A stretch of 64,000 bases of DNA from the NCBI GenBank assembly GCA_013398615.1, contig VZSR01002145.1, positions 6,501,158 through 6,565,157 on the forward strand, read 5' to 3'. Shown here in pieces: positions 14,001 through 26,000 of this stretch; within the stretch, counting starts at the first letter, position 1; each line of letters starts with the position of its first letter. The notes beneath the pieces are model-generated. The model was not told the DNA's origin, ran no database searches, and saw only the letters and a program-made list of their open reading frames with translations. This DNA is from Brachypodius melanocephalos (taxonomy: Eukaryota > Chordata > Aves > Passeriformes > Pycnonotidae). A program made the position numbers and the translations under genes.

Positions 14001-17000
14001 ACCTTACTCTCTCTCCTCGGTCTCCTTTGGATCCTTTTGGTCCAGGCTGTCCTGGAGATCCTGGCAAGCCCTAGAAGAGATGCAGAACGAGAAGGAATTA
14101 ATTTCTACTGTGCAACCTTTGTGTAGGTGCAGTGACTACATTTCCCAGTGATCCTCAGCTCCTGAAAACCTCACACACCCATTAAGCAATTGGGCTGGAT
14201 TCTCTTTTTCCCTCAAGCAAATACAACAGGAGCTCTGTTTGCAGATATCCTGAGCCCTGTACTTTCTGCAGATCCCTCTGTTTGGGTCTTTTAATGCACT
14301 GCAGGCCCCTGATGTAACATTTTTTTCAGTGTCAGTATGACAGGACAGTTCTTGTTCTCAGTTACCAAGAAGAAATTAATACACAGGTAGAATGTTTAGC
14401 TTAAAAATCCCCACTGCTTCCCCCCACTTCTTAATTGCCTCAGTGGGTGGCAGGAGCAAGCACACATACCTGAAAATTAATTGGATTGTGCAGTGGAAAT
14501 TATTTTGAAGCTATTCACTCACCCTAATAAACAATTTTTAAATTAAGCCCAATCTCTGCTAATAATTTTACTCCCTGGGTTGAATAAATCTATAAAGCAG
14601 TCACCAATGGCTAAGAAGGGCACAGTCTCCAGATTTCTACTAATTGAACTGCTATGCAGAAATCGATCCAAATCCTTAACTTATCCACCCAGAGAAGCCA
14701 CAGTTATTAACCAGACCAAGAGAGAACAATATTGTTTGTTTATATTCAGCCTGTCAGCTCTCCTTCTCCCCACAACCACATACAAGATGCTTTTTTTCCC
14801 ATCTCAAGTGACTTGCACGTTGTCTTGGAGGCTGCAGAAGTGATTCTGGAGCTCCCCTCCAGGCCACTAGGGATTTAAGGCAGCCTGGTTGGGAACAGCA
14901 CATCAGCACCCAGAGAAATGGGTTTTTTAGGCCCAGAGAAATGAGCATTGCTGTGAGGAGCTCAGTGCCTGTGAAGCAGCCCAAGGAGGTTGCACACAGG
15001 TGATTTAAGGGTGCAGATGAGGCGCTCTCTGCCAGTCTCAGCTGGGAGCCAGCAATGCTCACCAGCAGCACCTTGCTGTTCCCTGCCTGCAGCCAGCCCC
15101 AGCAGCTCAGCTGAGCTCCCATCAAGGATTCAGAGTCTCAGGCCTGGTTTAGGAGGTTCCCTGGTGCTGCCAAGGTAGGGCACAGAGCAGGTTTGGCCCT
15201 CTGTCAAACATGCAGCCTGAACAAAGCCCAAGTGTCCATAAGCATCCTTTGCTCCTGACAGCTCTCAACAGTGTGTGGTGAGACAGGGATGCTGAAGAAC
15301 ACTGAACTCCACATTGCAAAAATCAAAGATTTACAGTGTGTGCTGCGTGTCAAAAAGCCAGATTCTGCTGCAGAATCTACTTATGAATTGTGAATTATCT
15401 TATATTTAATGATGTTAAACTGCATCTGTCATTTGGCTGCCAAATCTCTCACTGTGTTCATATCTATCTGGGGTTTCTCATTGTTCTCCAGAGCATTCCC
15501 TAATTGAAAGGATTCTGCTACACTGGCAAACTTTCCCTAACCTGTTGGCCATTACTTCTTCAAAGTGGTTAATAACCACACAGGAAAAATCTTCTCTCTC
15601 TATTTTCAATTCCAAACCTCCTCTTATCAGATCTGAGTTACATCCCTCTATAAAGTCACTTAACCTTTCTCTGTGCTCTCCAGTCATGTGGGATTCCTTT
15701 GAAAAATTTGATGCTGCTGCTTTACCTCCACATTAAGCAACATTCTTCCCAAAACTGAGTCCCTTTGTATCAGCCAACCACAATTTGGAGTAGTTTGGCA
15801 GTTTCCTATTCATGACTTCACTTTTTTTCCATTTAATCAGCTTTTTCCATCCATTTGAGTACTGTGCCCTTCTTCTACCATAAATTCTTTGGAGTGAGGT
15901 TTTCCCACCCCATTATCATCTCCCCCCTCCACAATGTTTGTACCAATAAATAATCAAACTGATGGGAATTTGTGACATTTTTCTTGAATAGGAAGTGCTA
16001 TGCCTGGAAAAGTAGGCTTAACACATTCACTCTGGTGAATTGGTGGATTCTCAGAGATGCATTTTTGTTCTTTTTTTGTATTCCACAGGAAGTGCAGTAT
16101 TTTTCTGTCACTGTGTTAGTAAAACCCATGTCAGATCCTTTGCACCAGCTCAGGCCACAGTGAAATGTTTTGACAGAGCAGCAGCACAATGTGTTGTTAT
16201 GATTAAGGGAAGCTCTGGAAAGCACAGCCATTTCAACCTCTTAATCCAGAATGAGAAAAAGGAATTAAATCACAGAATTTCATGGGGAACAAAACAGCAG
16301 ATCTAAGATTACTCTCTCTCCTTGTGTAATGGGATGATGTTTCACCCCTGACTCCCCCTCTGCCCTTCACCCCAAAGCACCAAAGCACCTTACTTGTGAT
16401 CCAGGGGCTCCAGTGGGTCCTGGGGGCCCTTTGGGTCCTGAAGCACCTGGTGGCCCTGGTGGGAATCATAATTGGAGACAATTTTAAGGAGATTTAGAAG
16501 GAAGAAGCCCTAAATCCCAAAGGCATGCACTTCCTGTCATGTTCTGCTGAGTCTCTTAATGAGTGAGAACCCTTCATAAAACACTGGATTACTGGACACC
16601 AACATCCTGTCAGAATACATCCCCATGCCCTAGGGGGGATGTTAGAGCTCTGAGAGGAAAAAAAATGGTGAAAATAGGCAGAAACCTCCACATTTCCATT
16701 CCTTAAAATGCAACCTTTGAGAAAACCTAAACTAGATCCATGGAACAGCTACAGGAGAGTGAGACATTGCAGGTGCTGGTCCTGAAACAATCCCAGGTGG
16801 GAATGGAAGCCCCAGGGCTGCTGCACTTGGTCTCTCTGGGGTGTCAGAAAGCTGATGATGAACATGAAGGAGATGGAGTTTGGCCAGTGCCAGAGGAGAG
16901 GCTGAGTGGGGCAAAGCAAAGCTTTCTCTTGGTCTTCGCTCAGTGCAGTGGCAATAAGTTAATTTAAAATCTGTACCACAGGAGAGCTTCTTCCAGGATG

Positions 17001-20000
17001 AGTTAAGCACCATCTAAACAGGTCAACTTGTCTCACACAGTCACTTAACAGATTCATTCCTTTTGAAAAAATAATTATATCCCAACAGTAGCTGTTAAAT
17101 TATACCTGCAGATGGGAGACAGGATATTTGCTTAGCCTGAACTTAGCAATACTCCTCTCTGCTTTAGTTGTCACAACCCTTGAGATGAAACAATGTGGAC
17201 ATCATACACCAAGTACAGCTGAATCAGCCTCAATCATTAATGCACCATACAAATGCTTAAGTCAAAGAATAAAGGAATTGAAGGATAAATGAAGGGCCCT
17301 CCTAATGAAAGGAGAAGGCTTTTCTGCAACTAATGGGAGTTCACTCCTAAATATGCATCATACAGGGAAGTGCTGACATTTGCAGGAATATTATCACTTA
17401 ACCCACCCATCAGCACAGAGAGAAAGAAGGCTTGTCACCGAATTTTCATCTCAGACTCTGATTTCAGCTACACTGGTGAAAATCTGGGATAGCTCAAACT
17501 GGCTCCAAAGTCTTCATAGACATCACAGAGCATCTGGCCAGACCCTGCTCGGTGGAGCTCTGACAGGACAGGTCTGCAGCAGGGGGAGAACAACTCTGCT
17601 CTCAGGAAGGAATCACTGGACAACCCCACTCTTAAAGACAGCTTTTAATCAGCCCCTTTCCCAAGGTAAAACAATCAGCCACCATAAAGAACCCAGTTGC
17701 TTCTTGCCACCCATCCCACTCCTGCCCTTGCAGTAGGGAGCTCCTCCCTCCCCCGCAGGCACCCACTGAGCACCCACTCTCCGTCAGAAAGGTTTTGCCC
17801 ATCGTGCCCGGGTGCCAGCCCTGCAGCCCAGCCCTGTGTGTCACCTGGTGGCCCCGCGGGCCCCGGGGCTCCCCGCGGTCCGGGCAGTCCTGCCATGATG
17901 GTGTCGATGACGGTGGAGGCCAGCTGTGGTTCTCCATCTGCGGCACAGAGCACAGTTAGTGTCCAGCCCAACCGGGATCCCTCTCCAAAATCCTCTGGCG
18001 CCCGTTGCTGGCCAAGGGCCGGCAGCACTGCAGGATGCTCAATTTGGGCTCTTGGAGCCCTTTGCTCTCACAGGGCTGTGACCCCTTGTCCTGCAGAGCT
18101 GCTCATGTCACACCTGAGAACCCCAGACAAGCCATCCTTTCTGTGTTTTATACACCTCTATATACACCTGTGTTTTATATANNNNNNNNNNNNNNNNNNN
18201 NNNNNNNNNNNNNNNNNNNNNNNNNNNNNNNNNNNNNNNNNNNNNNNNNNNNNNNNNNNNNNNNNNNNNNNNNNNNNNNNNTTTCTTTGTTACAAGGCAA
18301 TAAATAATATTCTGATCCAGTGGAAAGCTGCCACAGAGTTTATTTTGTTTTTCTAACCTACCACCTTTGCTTAATTCTGCCACACTGTGTCTGTCCTTCA
18401 CCTACATATAAACATATGCTTCTGTTGTAACATTTAAACTCTTAGCTTACTCTATAAAATTACATTACTACACTTTAAAACCCTTCACCATCTTACCCAA
18501 TACAGTTTCTCACTTATTTAAAGCATATTCTTACTTGCAACTATAGGAACATAAGTTTAGGATTTCTTTGCTTAATGTCTGTGCACCTTTATTATTACAC
18601 CAATCCAAGCTTCTCCCAAGGCTGCAAATCAAACCCTTCAGTAGCTGTGGAGGTTTCTTTCTATTTCCTGCACCCAAATTCACCATCTCCACCCCACATC
18701 TGGCTCGTGTGGCAACCCAAGGGCTGTGGGGCTCCCTCCTGCCTGGCCCCAGGGACCTGCTGAGCATGGTGAAATTCTCTGGGAAATGGAGAGAAATGAG
18801 AATGGAGCAGGGAAGGGAAAGCCAGCAGCAGGAATTGGAGGAGTTTTGTGTCTTTGCACATCTTTCTCAGTTCTCTCCAGTTAAGAATAAAACCCAGCAG
18901 CCTGTAGCTGTCCATATCTTCCCTCAGCCTGGAGCCAATAGGTTTCTATTCAGTTGGCAGCTGAATAGAAAACCCACAATTATAAATAAAAAACAACCCT
19001 CAGTATTTATTGCAATGCCAAAACCATATCCAACAACCCTGCTCCCTATGGAGCTGTACTGTGGCACACCTGTGATCTGGGGTGGTACTTGTGTGGCAGC
19101 ACCTTTTATCTGAGCACACCACAACATTTTGGGACACGTGTGGAAACCTGGGGCAAAAATTGAACAACTAAGACAACAAGGCCACCAAACAAGAAAGAGA
19201 ACCCCACATCCTGGTGCTACCAAGGCTCACTGTTCTGACCCTTTGCTGTAGGACCCATAGTAAATTTCCTTTTTAACCTGGATGAAGATGTTGGCTCCTG
19301 GTCACCAGGATGGCAAAGCCTCTGAAAATCTCACATTTTTCAGAGCTGGAGGCTGCCATGCAGGAATAATGTCCACCTCCTCCTGCCCATGACCTCAAGC
19401 TTACTCATGTTTCCTTCCACCCATTCCTGTAACTCATCACAGTAAAATTCAGGGGAACCCTGTGCAGGAAAAGGCTGGGAATGTCTCACTGCAAATGTCA
19501 AGTGACACCAGGGAGGTCAGAAGGGTGTCTGCTTACTCTGCAGAGTCCAGCCCAAAGGTCAGAAGGTGAACTCTCCAGAAATTTTAGCAGACACATGGTG
19601 AAGCCTTCCCAGCTTCTGGAGCATTGGCAATGATAGAACTTCCAAGGCAGTTGTTTGAAAGCAGTTCCCAGGGAAAACTGAGCAATGGCTTTGACTGCCA
19701 AGGATGACAGGATACCTCTGCAATGCCTTCCTGGCAGCAGGACAGCACAAGATCCAACCCAGATCCCTCTAAGAACCATACTTTGTGCCTAAAGCCTGAA
19801 TGCAAACAGGTATTTATTTGACTACTGTTTCTAAACCCATTCATCCTCCCCCTCCTCACAGCCCTGAAACAAAACAACTGAGACTCTTCATGTTCAGGAG
19901 GAAAGGTACCCCAGTGAAGTGTGTAATCCAATTAATTTGAGTTTTATTTGACCATGTCAAAATCCATCACAGCTTGGGAGTAAGATGAAATTGGGAAATA

Positions 20001-23000
20001 AGCATCAGACAGCAGTGAAGGCATTAACAGTTGCAGAGCCTTTTGTTTTTAAAGTGATCAACAAAAACCAACTGCACATCCACTGAGAGGGGCAGAGGAT
20101 GGACTGCAAACAACCAGGGTTTAATTTCTGCTGGAGGTAAGCCAGGGATACAGATTTGGGTTACAAAACCTTCCAGCCAAATGGCACATTATCACACTGA
20201 CTGAGTTACTCCCACAAATCCACCCATCCTGACATTTGATTCAATGTTATTTATGAAAGGTGAGTCCATGATTGTGACACAGAAGAGAGCTCTGATCAAC
20301 AGCCCTTGGGCTCAGCAGCTCCTGATTGGCCTGGGCAGCCCTGGGCAGTGGAACATTCCTTGTTCAGCTGCCTGGCCAGGCAGGACCCACTCAGACCCAA
20401 CTTTCCTTCCAGGATCAGCTCTGAATGAAACATCCTGTGAATGAAATGGGACTGAAGTCTGTTAAAACATAACCCTCATATTTTTTTCAGGGATTGCCTC
20501 CATATTCTTGTAAAGCCACAGGAAGAACTTGTATCTCCTTATAAATTCCCTTATAAACAGGGGGACATGCTGGGGCTCTCTGCAGCTGGAGATTGTTAGA
20601 GCAGCCACAAAATAGCATCAAATGGTAGCAGGAATCTTCCCTGCTCAGCCACCTCCTGCACTGACCCAGGCTCTGCTGGGCTCAGGAGCTGGATTCTGTT
20701 CCAGTGCTCCTGGATACCCCAAAGCAGCAGACAGTGCTTCCTTTGAGAACACCTTGATACTGAATTTGCTCCAGGAGCTTTCCAACCCCTATCCAAGCCA
20801 AGAGGAAGAGTGAAACCAGTGTGACCTGGTCAGGCAGGAGTACCTATGTTCTCTGGAAGGGGGCAGAGACACCCTGGACCAGCACAGAAATGCCCTGAAG
20901 GACATGAGGAAGGCTGCCCAGCCAGAGCAGCAAAGGCAGCTCAGGGCACACTAGGAAAGGACTGAGTTCTCTCAATTCCTTTCCTCCTCCCCTTCCCCTT
21001 CACTTCCTCTGCTCTGTTCTCCTTCCTCAGGAAGGGCCTTGCTGGCAGCAGGCACTGGGATGCTGCTGCACAAATCCTTTATCACCACTGACATGCTGGG
21101 CGCACAATCAGCTGCTCTGCCTCAGTTTCTCTTTGCTCTCCCCTCTGGCTGCCCAGGGGAGTGGTGGAATCACCATCCCTGGAAGTGTTAAAAATGTGTG
21201 GCTGTGGCACTTGAGGACATGGTTTAGTGGTGCTGGGTTGATGGCTGGACTTGACCTTGGAGGTCTTTTCCAACAGTGATGATTCTGTGAAAACAGGTTC
21301 ATTTAATTTCATGTCATTTATCTTCAAGATGTAAGAAAACAGCCCTCAAGAGTGAGAGCTGCATTCTTTTCCCTAACTATTCCCTAGAAACCATCAATGT
21401 TAGCACAAGGACTAGATCTGGGCTGGCTCTAGACCATGTACCTGATCACTCATTTTCAAGTGGCAGGGAAAGTGAGATCCCAGTAGCAGCAGCCCCAGCA
21501 GTGGGGAGCAGCAGCTCAGCTCCTGGCCAAGGGATAAAGTTTCTGACTAAGGGATAAATTCCCCCATTACAGCCTTGATTTGTTGAGACAGGATGGAAAT
21601 GAAGTAATCCTGTCTTCATTTTTTGCTGCTACCTGATCTGGAGGGAGAAAAATGGGACCATTTCTTTTACCACAGCACAGGGAAACTGTGAGAAAATATT
21701 TGTCTCCCCATTCCTGGCTTCTGCCTGTGGATAAATATTGCCAAGAGGAACTTGCTGCAATTAATAAAGGCACAGGCATTACCCATGTTCAGGCAGAACC
21801 AAACTGTATAATAACAATAACCTGATACAGCTCTCACATCTCATTCTCATTACCAGGAATATGCTTCCCTCTGCTGTCAGCAGCTGGAATTTTTGTTTTT
21901 ATAGTTTTCAGATGTGCTCCTTTCAAAACAAGTAAATACATTTTAAAATATCGAAATAGAATTTACAAGGCTGTTTTACTGGGGGCAGAGGATCAGCTTT
22001 CCACCAGCCTGTGGGAGGCAGAATCAGCCAACACAGAGGCAAAATGGTAAGAAAATAGACTTGATATTGCCAGAACATTGTCATTGCCACACAGATTATT
22101 TATACTTGCAGCTGGATTTGTATTAAGAATATAAAAGTATAAAGTTCTGGGCTACTCCTTCTGCAAACCAAGAAATCCACAGGCATGGAGGGAGGAATGC
22201 CTAGGGATGCCCAGGGATGTAAATGAACAGCCACCATCTCCTCACTGTTCACAAGTCCATGTGGCTGCCCAGTGCTGCAGAGATAACAGAAATAATTATC
22301 CACCATTTATGCCCTTCCCATTTGAGCACAATACTGAGCTCACCCTTCTCACACATCAGCTGGGAAGGCTGGGCAATCAAAGCCTTTATTTGCTTTTTAA
22401 TTTATCCACTACTTCACAAGAAAGAGTTTCATTCCAAGGGTGGCTGGAAGGAGGGGGCAGCAGCAGCACCCAAATCATCCTTAGGGATCATTTGGAATAA
22501 AAGGCAGAATTTGGTGTGACCCTGAGAGGAGTGAGAAAACTTCCTTGTTCTCAGGCTGATGTTGATGAGTATTTTGTGAACATCTTCGTATTGAACCTCA
22601 GTTATTCATCCTGCCCAAACACCCCAAGTAACTGAATATGAAATGGAGCTGTTAAAATTCTCCCTAAATTAAAAATACATCTGTTCACTTTTGGGAAAAA
22701 GAGTCTGGAGAGCAGAGTGGGTGGAAGGGAAGGGAAGGGAGAGCTCAATACAACTGTCAGACATGGGGAGACTCAGTAATCCTTGGCTGTAACTAAGACA
22801 ACTGAGCTTTGAAGCTGGACAGGAACAGCAGAGCTGGGGAAGAGGCACAGCTGAACCCTGGGGGAGTGGGGATGGGAGACCTGACAGAGCTGGGGCTCCA
22901 GGAGTTTACAGAGCAAGGGGAGACACAGCTGATCTCTGCTTCCTCAGTATGACCTGCCAGCTACACAGGGCTGGGCCAGGAGAATCAAGCCCAAATCTTG

Positions 23001-26000
23001 AGCATTTCAATCCAAGTGCAGGATGTGCCTTTCCTAGAAAGCCTTTGCTTGCCCTGCTCAGCACAAATCAAATAAATATATTTTTCAAATCAGCATAAGC
23101 ACTAAGAAACCCTGGCCCTCCTGTTACAGGGAATGGATAAATCATGGTGTGAGTCTGGACTTTCCAGTCCATAATTCTGTGTTTTGTGTGGATGTGGGAT
23201 AATGTGGATAAACCAGAAACACAGGTGGAAGCATCTGCAGAGACAGAGACACATTTAACAGATGTCCTTGTTATAACTCCAGAGCTGCAAATCTCTGGTC
23301 CTTGCTGATTCCTGAGCAACCCTGACACCCCAACACCACAACAGTGGCACCAAGAGGGCTCCAGCCCCTCTAATCTGCCTCTCTGGGTTCCTCTGGCCCT
23401 TGTCTCTCAGGTGATGCTTCCTGAACTCTGTCATTTCGCCAGAGATCCCCTCTCCAGCAGCCACTCCTGATAGAAGCTTACAGGACACCAAGCTGCCTCC
23501 CCAAAGCTGTGATGAACCTAAAAAAAGCAGGCACAGAGAACAAAATCCTCCAAACCCTGCTCTCACTGACAGTTTAGGACAGCAGGGACTTCATTCTTCA
23601 TTTTGGAGAGGTGAAACCCCTGTGGCTTCCAAGATGATCCATCCTGAACAGGGATTTCCAAGAGGCCCACACAATGCAGGCAGAGGGTCCAGCTGCTCCC
23701 AGGGCCTGGCAGAGCCTGGCAGGGAGGTGGGAGCAGAGCTGAGCCGCTCTGTGCCTGCCCACTCTGCTGATGCCACAGGAGAACAAGGGAATTGAGGAGG
23801 GAACTTACTTTCTTTTTCAGCTGTGGGCTGGAGTGAGTAGAGAACTCCTTGCTGGAAGGTGAGAGGGAGGCTTGGGGTGGCTGGTGGCCCTGGTGGCCCT
23901 GGGGGACCTGGGATCCCGGTTTCTCCTGGAAGTCCTCTTGGTCCTTGAGGTCCCAACATCCCTGTGTAGAGGCAGGAGAGGATGTGTTAATGCCTTTGGG
24001 GATGTGCTGATGATGCTATCATGTAAAAAGGCAGCAAGAGGACAAAGGATTTCTGTCCTGAACTGCAGCTGTGGGAATCAGACAGGTGGGGAAAATAAAA
24101 ACAGCTTCCCAATTTTTCTCTTTTTTGGTGTAGCATCTTCCTCTGCAAAGGAGAGAGCTTGACTTGGCTCAGAGGTGCTGCCTTTGAGCAGCCCAGTTGC
24201 TGAAAGAGTGAAATCTCCCCTCTCTCTGAGGCTGAGTGAGAAACTACAGCCAGCAAAATGTGAAATCAAATCCTCCTTCCCTGCAGGTACACCTGTGTCA
24301 CCTCCCTGCCAGGAAAGCTCAGGAAGCACAAGGGAAGCAGAGTCAGTCCAGGAGCAGACAGATCACATGTCCTGTGGGGCTGGAAGGCTCTCGTTGCAGA
24401 CTGAGAAACCAAAAACGGCAGACACATCCTTGGCCAGACTTTGGCCACTGACAGCTTGCCAGAAAGTGCCAAAAAGTGTTCAGGGCTGCTCTCACATTTA
24501 AGGCACGCTCAGAGGTTTAAATCTTACCCGAGCTCAGGCGCACAAGGCACACAGAGAGCACAGAGCCTGAGGTCTGGCACCTCTTGTGCAGTATCACCTT
24601 CATCAAAACGTTCAGGAACATTTGGGGAATGAAGAAAGACTCTGAGCTCAGGAATGGAGTGTTCTCTGAAAGAATGGCCTCATAACCTTTTCCCTTAACA
24701 TACAAAAGCATCGTTAGTTTGACATCCTGGCATCTGACAGCCTGACACAAATGGTGGAGAAAAAAGGGAGTTAAAGCAGGCACCCAGTGAGAGGGTTAAA
24801 CAGGGAATGCTCTGCTCCAAAGGCTGACAGGTCACAGGCTCGCCCTTACAGCTCCTGAGCAGGATGGAGAAACATGATCCTGCTCTGCAGCTTTCTGGGA
24901 CAGGCTCTCCCCAGCTCCACAGGAAATCCCAGGGTCTGTCATTGCTCGTGCAGGTGGTTGCCTGGCCTGGGAGCTCCTGGCTGATTCCAGCTCCCCGGGG
25001 AATTGCTGGAATGGATTTGATACCAACTGAAGAAACTCAAATCTTGTGTGTCTGGCCTTCTCTGAGCTGCTGTCACAGACAATTTGTGTGAAGCGAAACA
25101 TCTCCTGTCACGGCAGCCCTGCCCTTCCCTTCTCCAGGACTCACCTGGTGGCCCTGCAGGGCCCCTCTCACCGGGTTGTCCCTTCTCTCCTTTTGGCCCT
25201 GGTGGTCCTGGGAGCCCAGTGGGTCCAACCGGGCCTGGGGGGCCAACCTGTCCTGGAATCCCTGAAAATGTTCAGAAAGGAAATTAGCTGCAAGTTAGGA
25301 CACTGCTGAGGGCAGAAATGCTGCAGCAACCTCCAAACCAGAGGAGAGGGACTCAGTGACGCAAAGGAGGAGAAATGCAGCAGTGCACAGGCAGGGTGGC
25401 ACCAGTTGCAGGAGCTGTCTGGCAGGTGGGCCACACAAGCCAGACTGGGTTTTGCTTCTACTCTTCTTCCTTCAATCCTGTAAGGAAAAAACACAGCCCC
25501 ATGCACAAGACCCTTCCCAAAAAGTCAGCAGGGTGTGCATCTCCAGCTGGGATGTTCTGGGCAGAGCTCCACTGAGCCCCCATCGTCCCCTTCCCCAGGC
25601 CTGGATGGCTCTGGGCAGGGTCTGGATGTCCTTTGCTGGGTTCACAAAACCAGACACACACAAACCCCAGGGCCATCCCAATGTACCAAAATACACAAAA
25701 TAGATTTTCCAAAGAAAATCAACCCCTGTCTCCCATTTGCTCTACACAAATCACCCAGAGGTTCTGCATCAGTGATGTTTCCCTGGTTTCTCCTGTGTTC
25801 ATTTGTCTCACCAAGGCTTCGTGATGTGCCCTTGGGTTTTTTCATCCCAAAATGACATTAATGCCCCCCAACTTCTGCAGGAGCTGGATGTCAGTAATGG
25901 ATATCACTGAGCAGGGTGCTGGGCAGGGTTCCAGGGGGACTGGGAACACCAGGAGCAGTGATTGCAGCCCAGTGGATGTTTCTTGGCAAGCCCACTCAGA

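Larger units (their letters stand above)
17938..23808 (-). other. COL26A1 intron, 5.9 kb, with assembly gap
   Basis: It holds the 100-N gap, an AT-rich LTR-like stretch and a CR1 fragment (listed separately), and a GGAAG simple repeat near 22723-22740. The flanking exons join in phase to a family-conserved sequence (AEKE-N-GEPQLAS), so no coding exon should be missing here. Confidence 0.8.
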
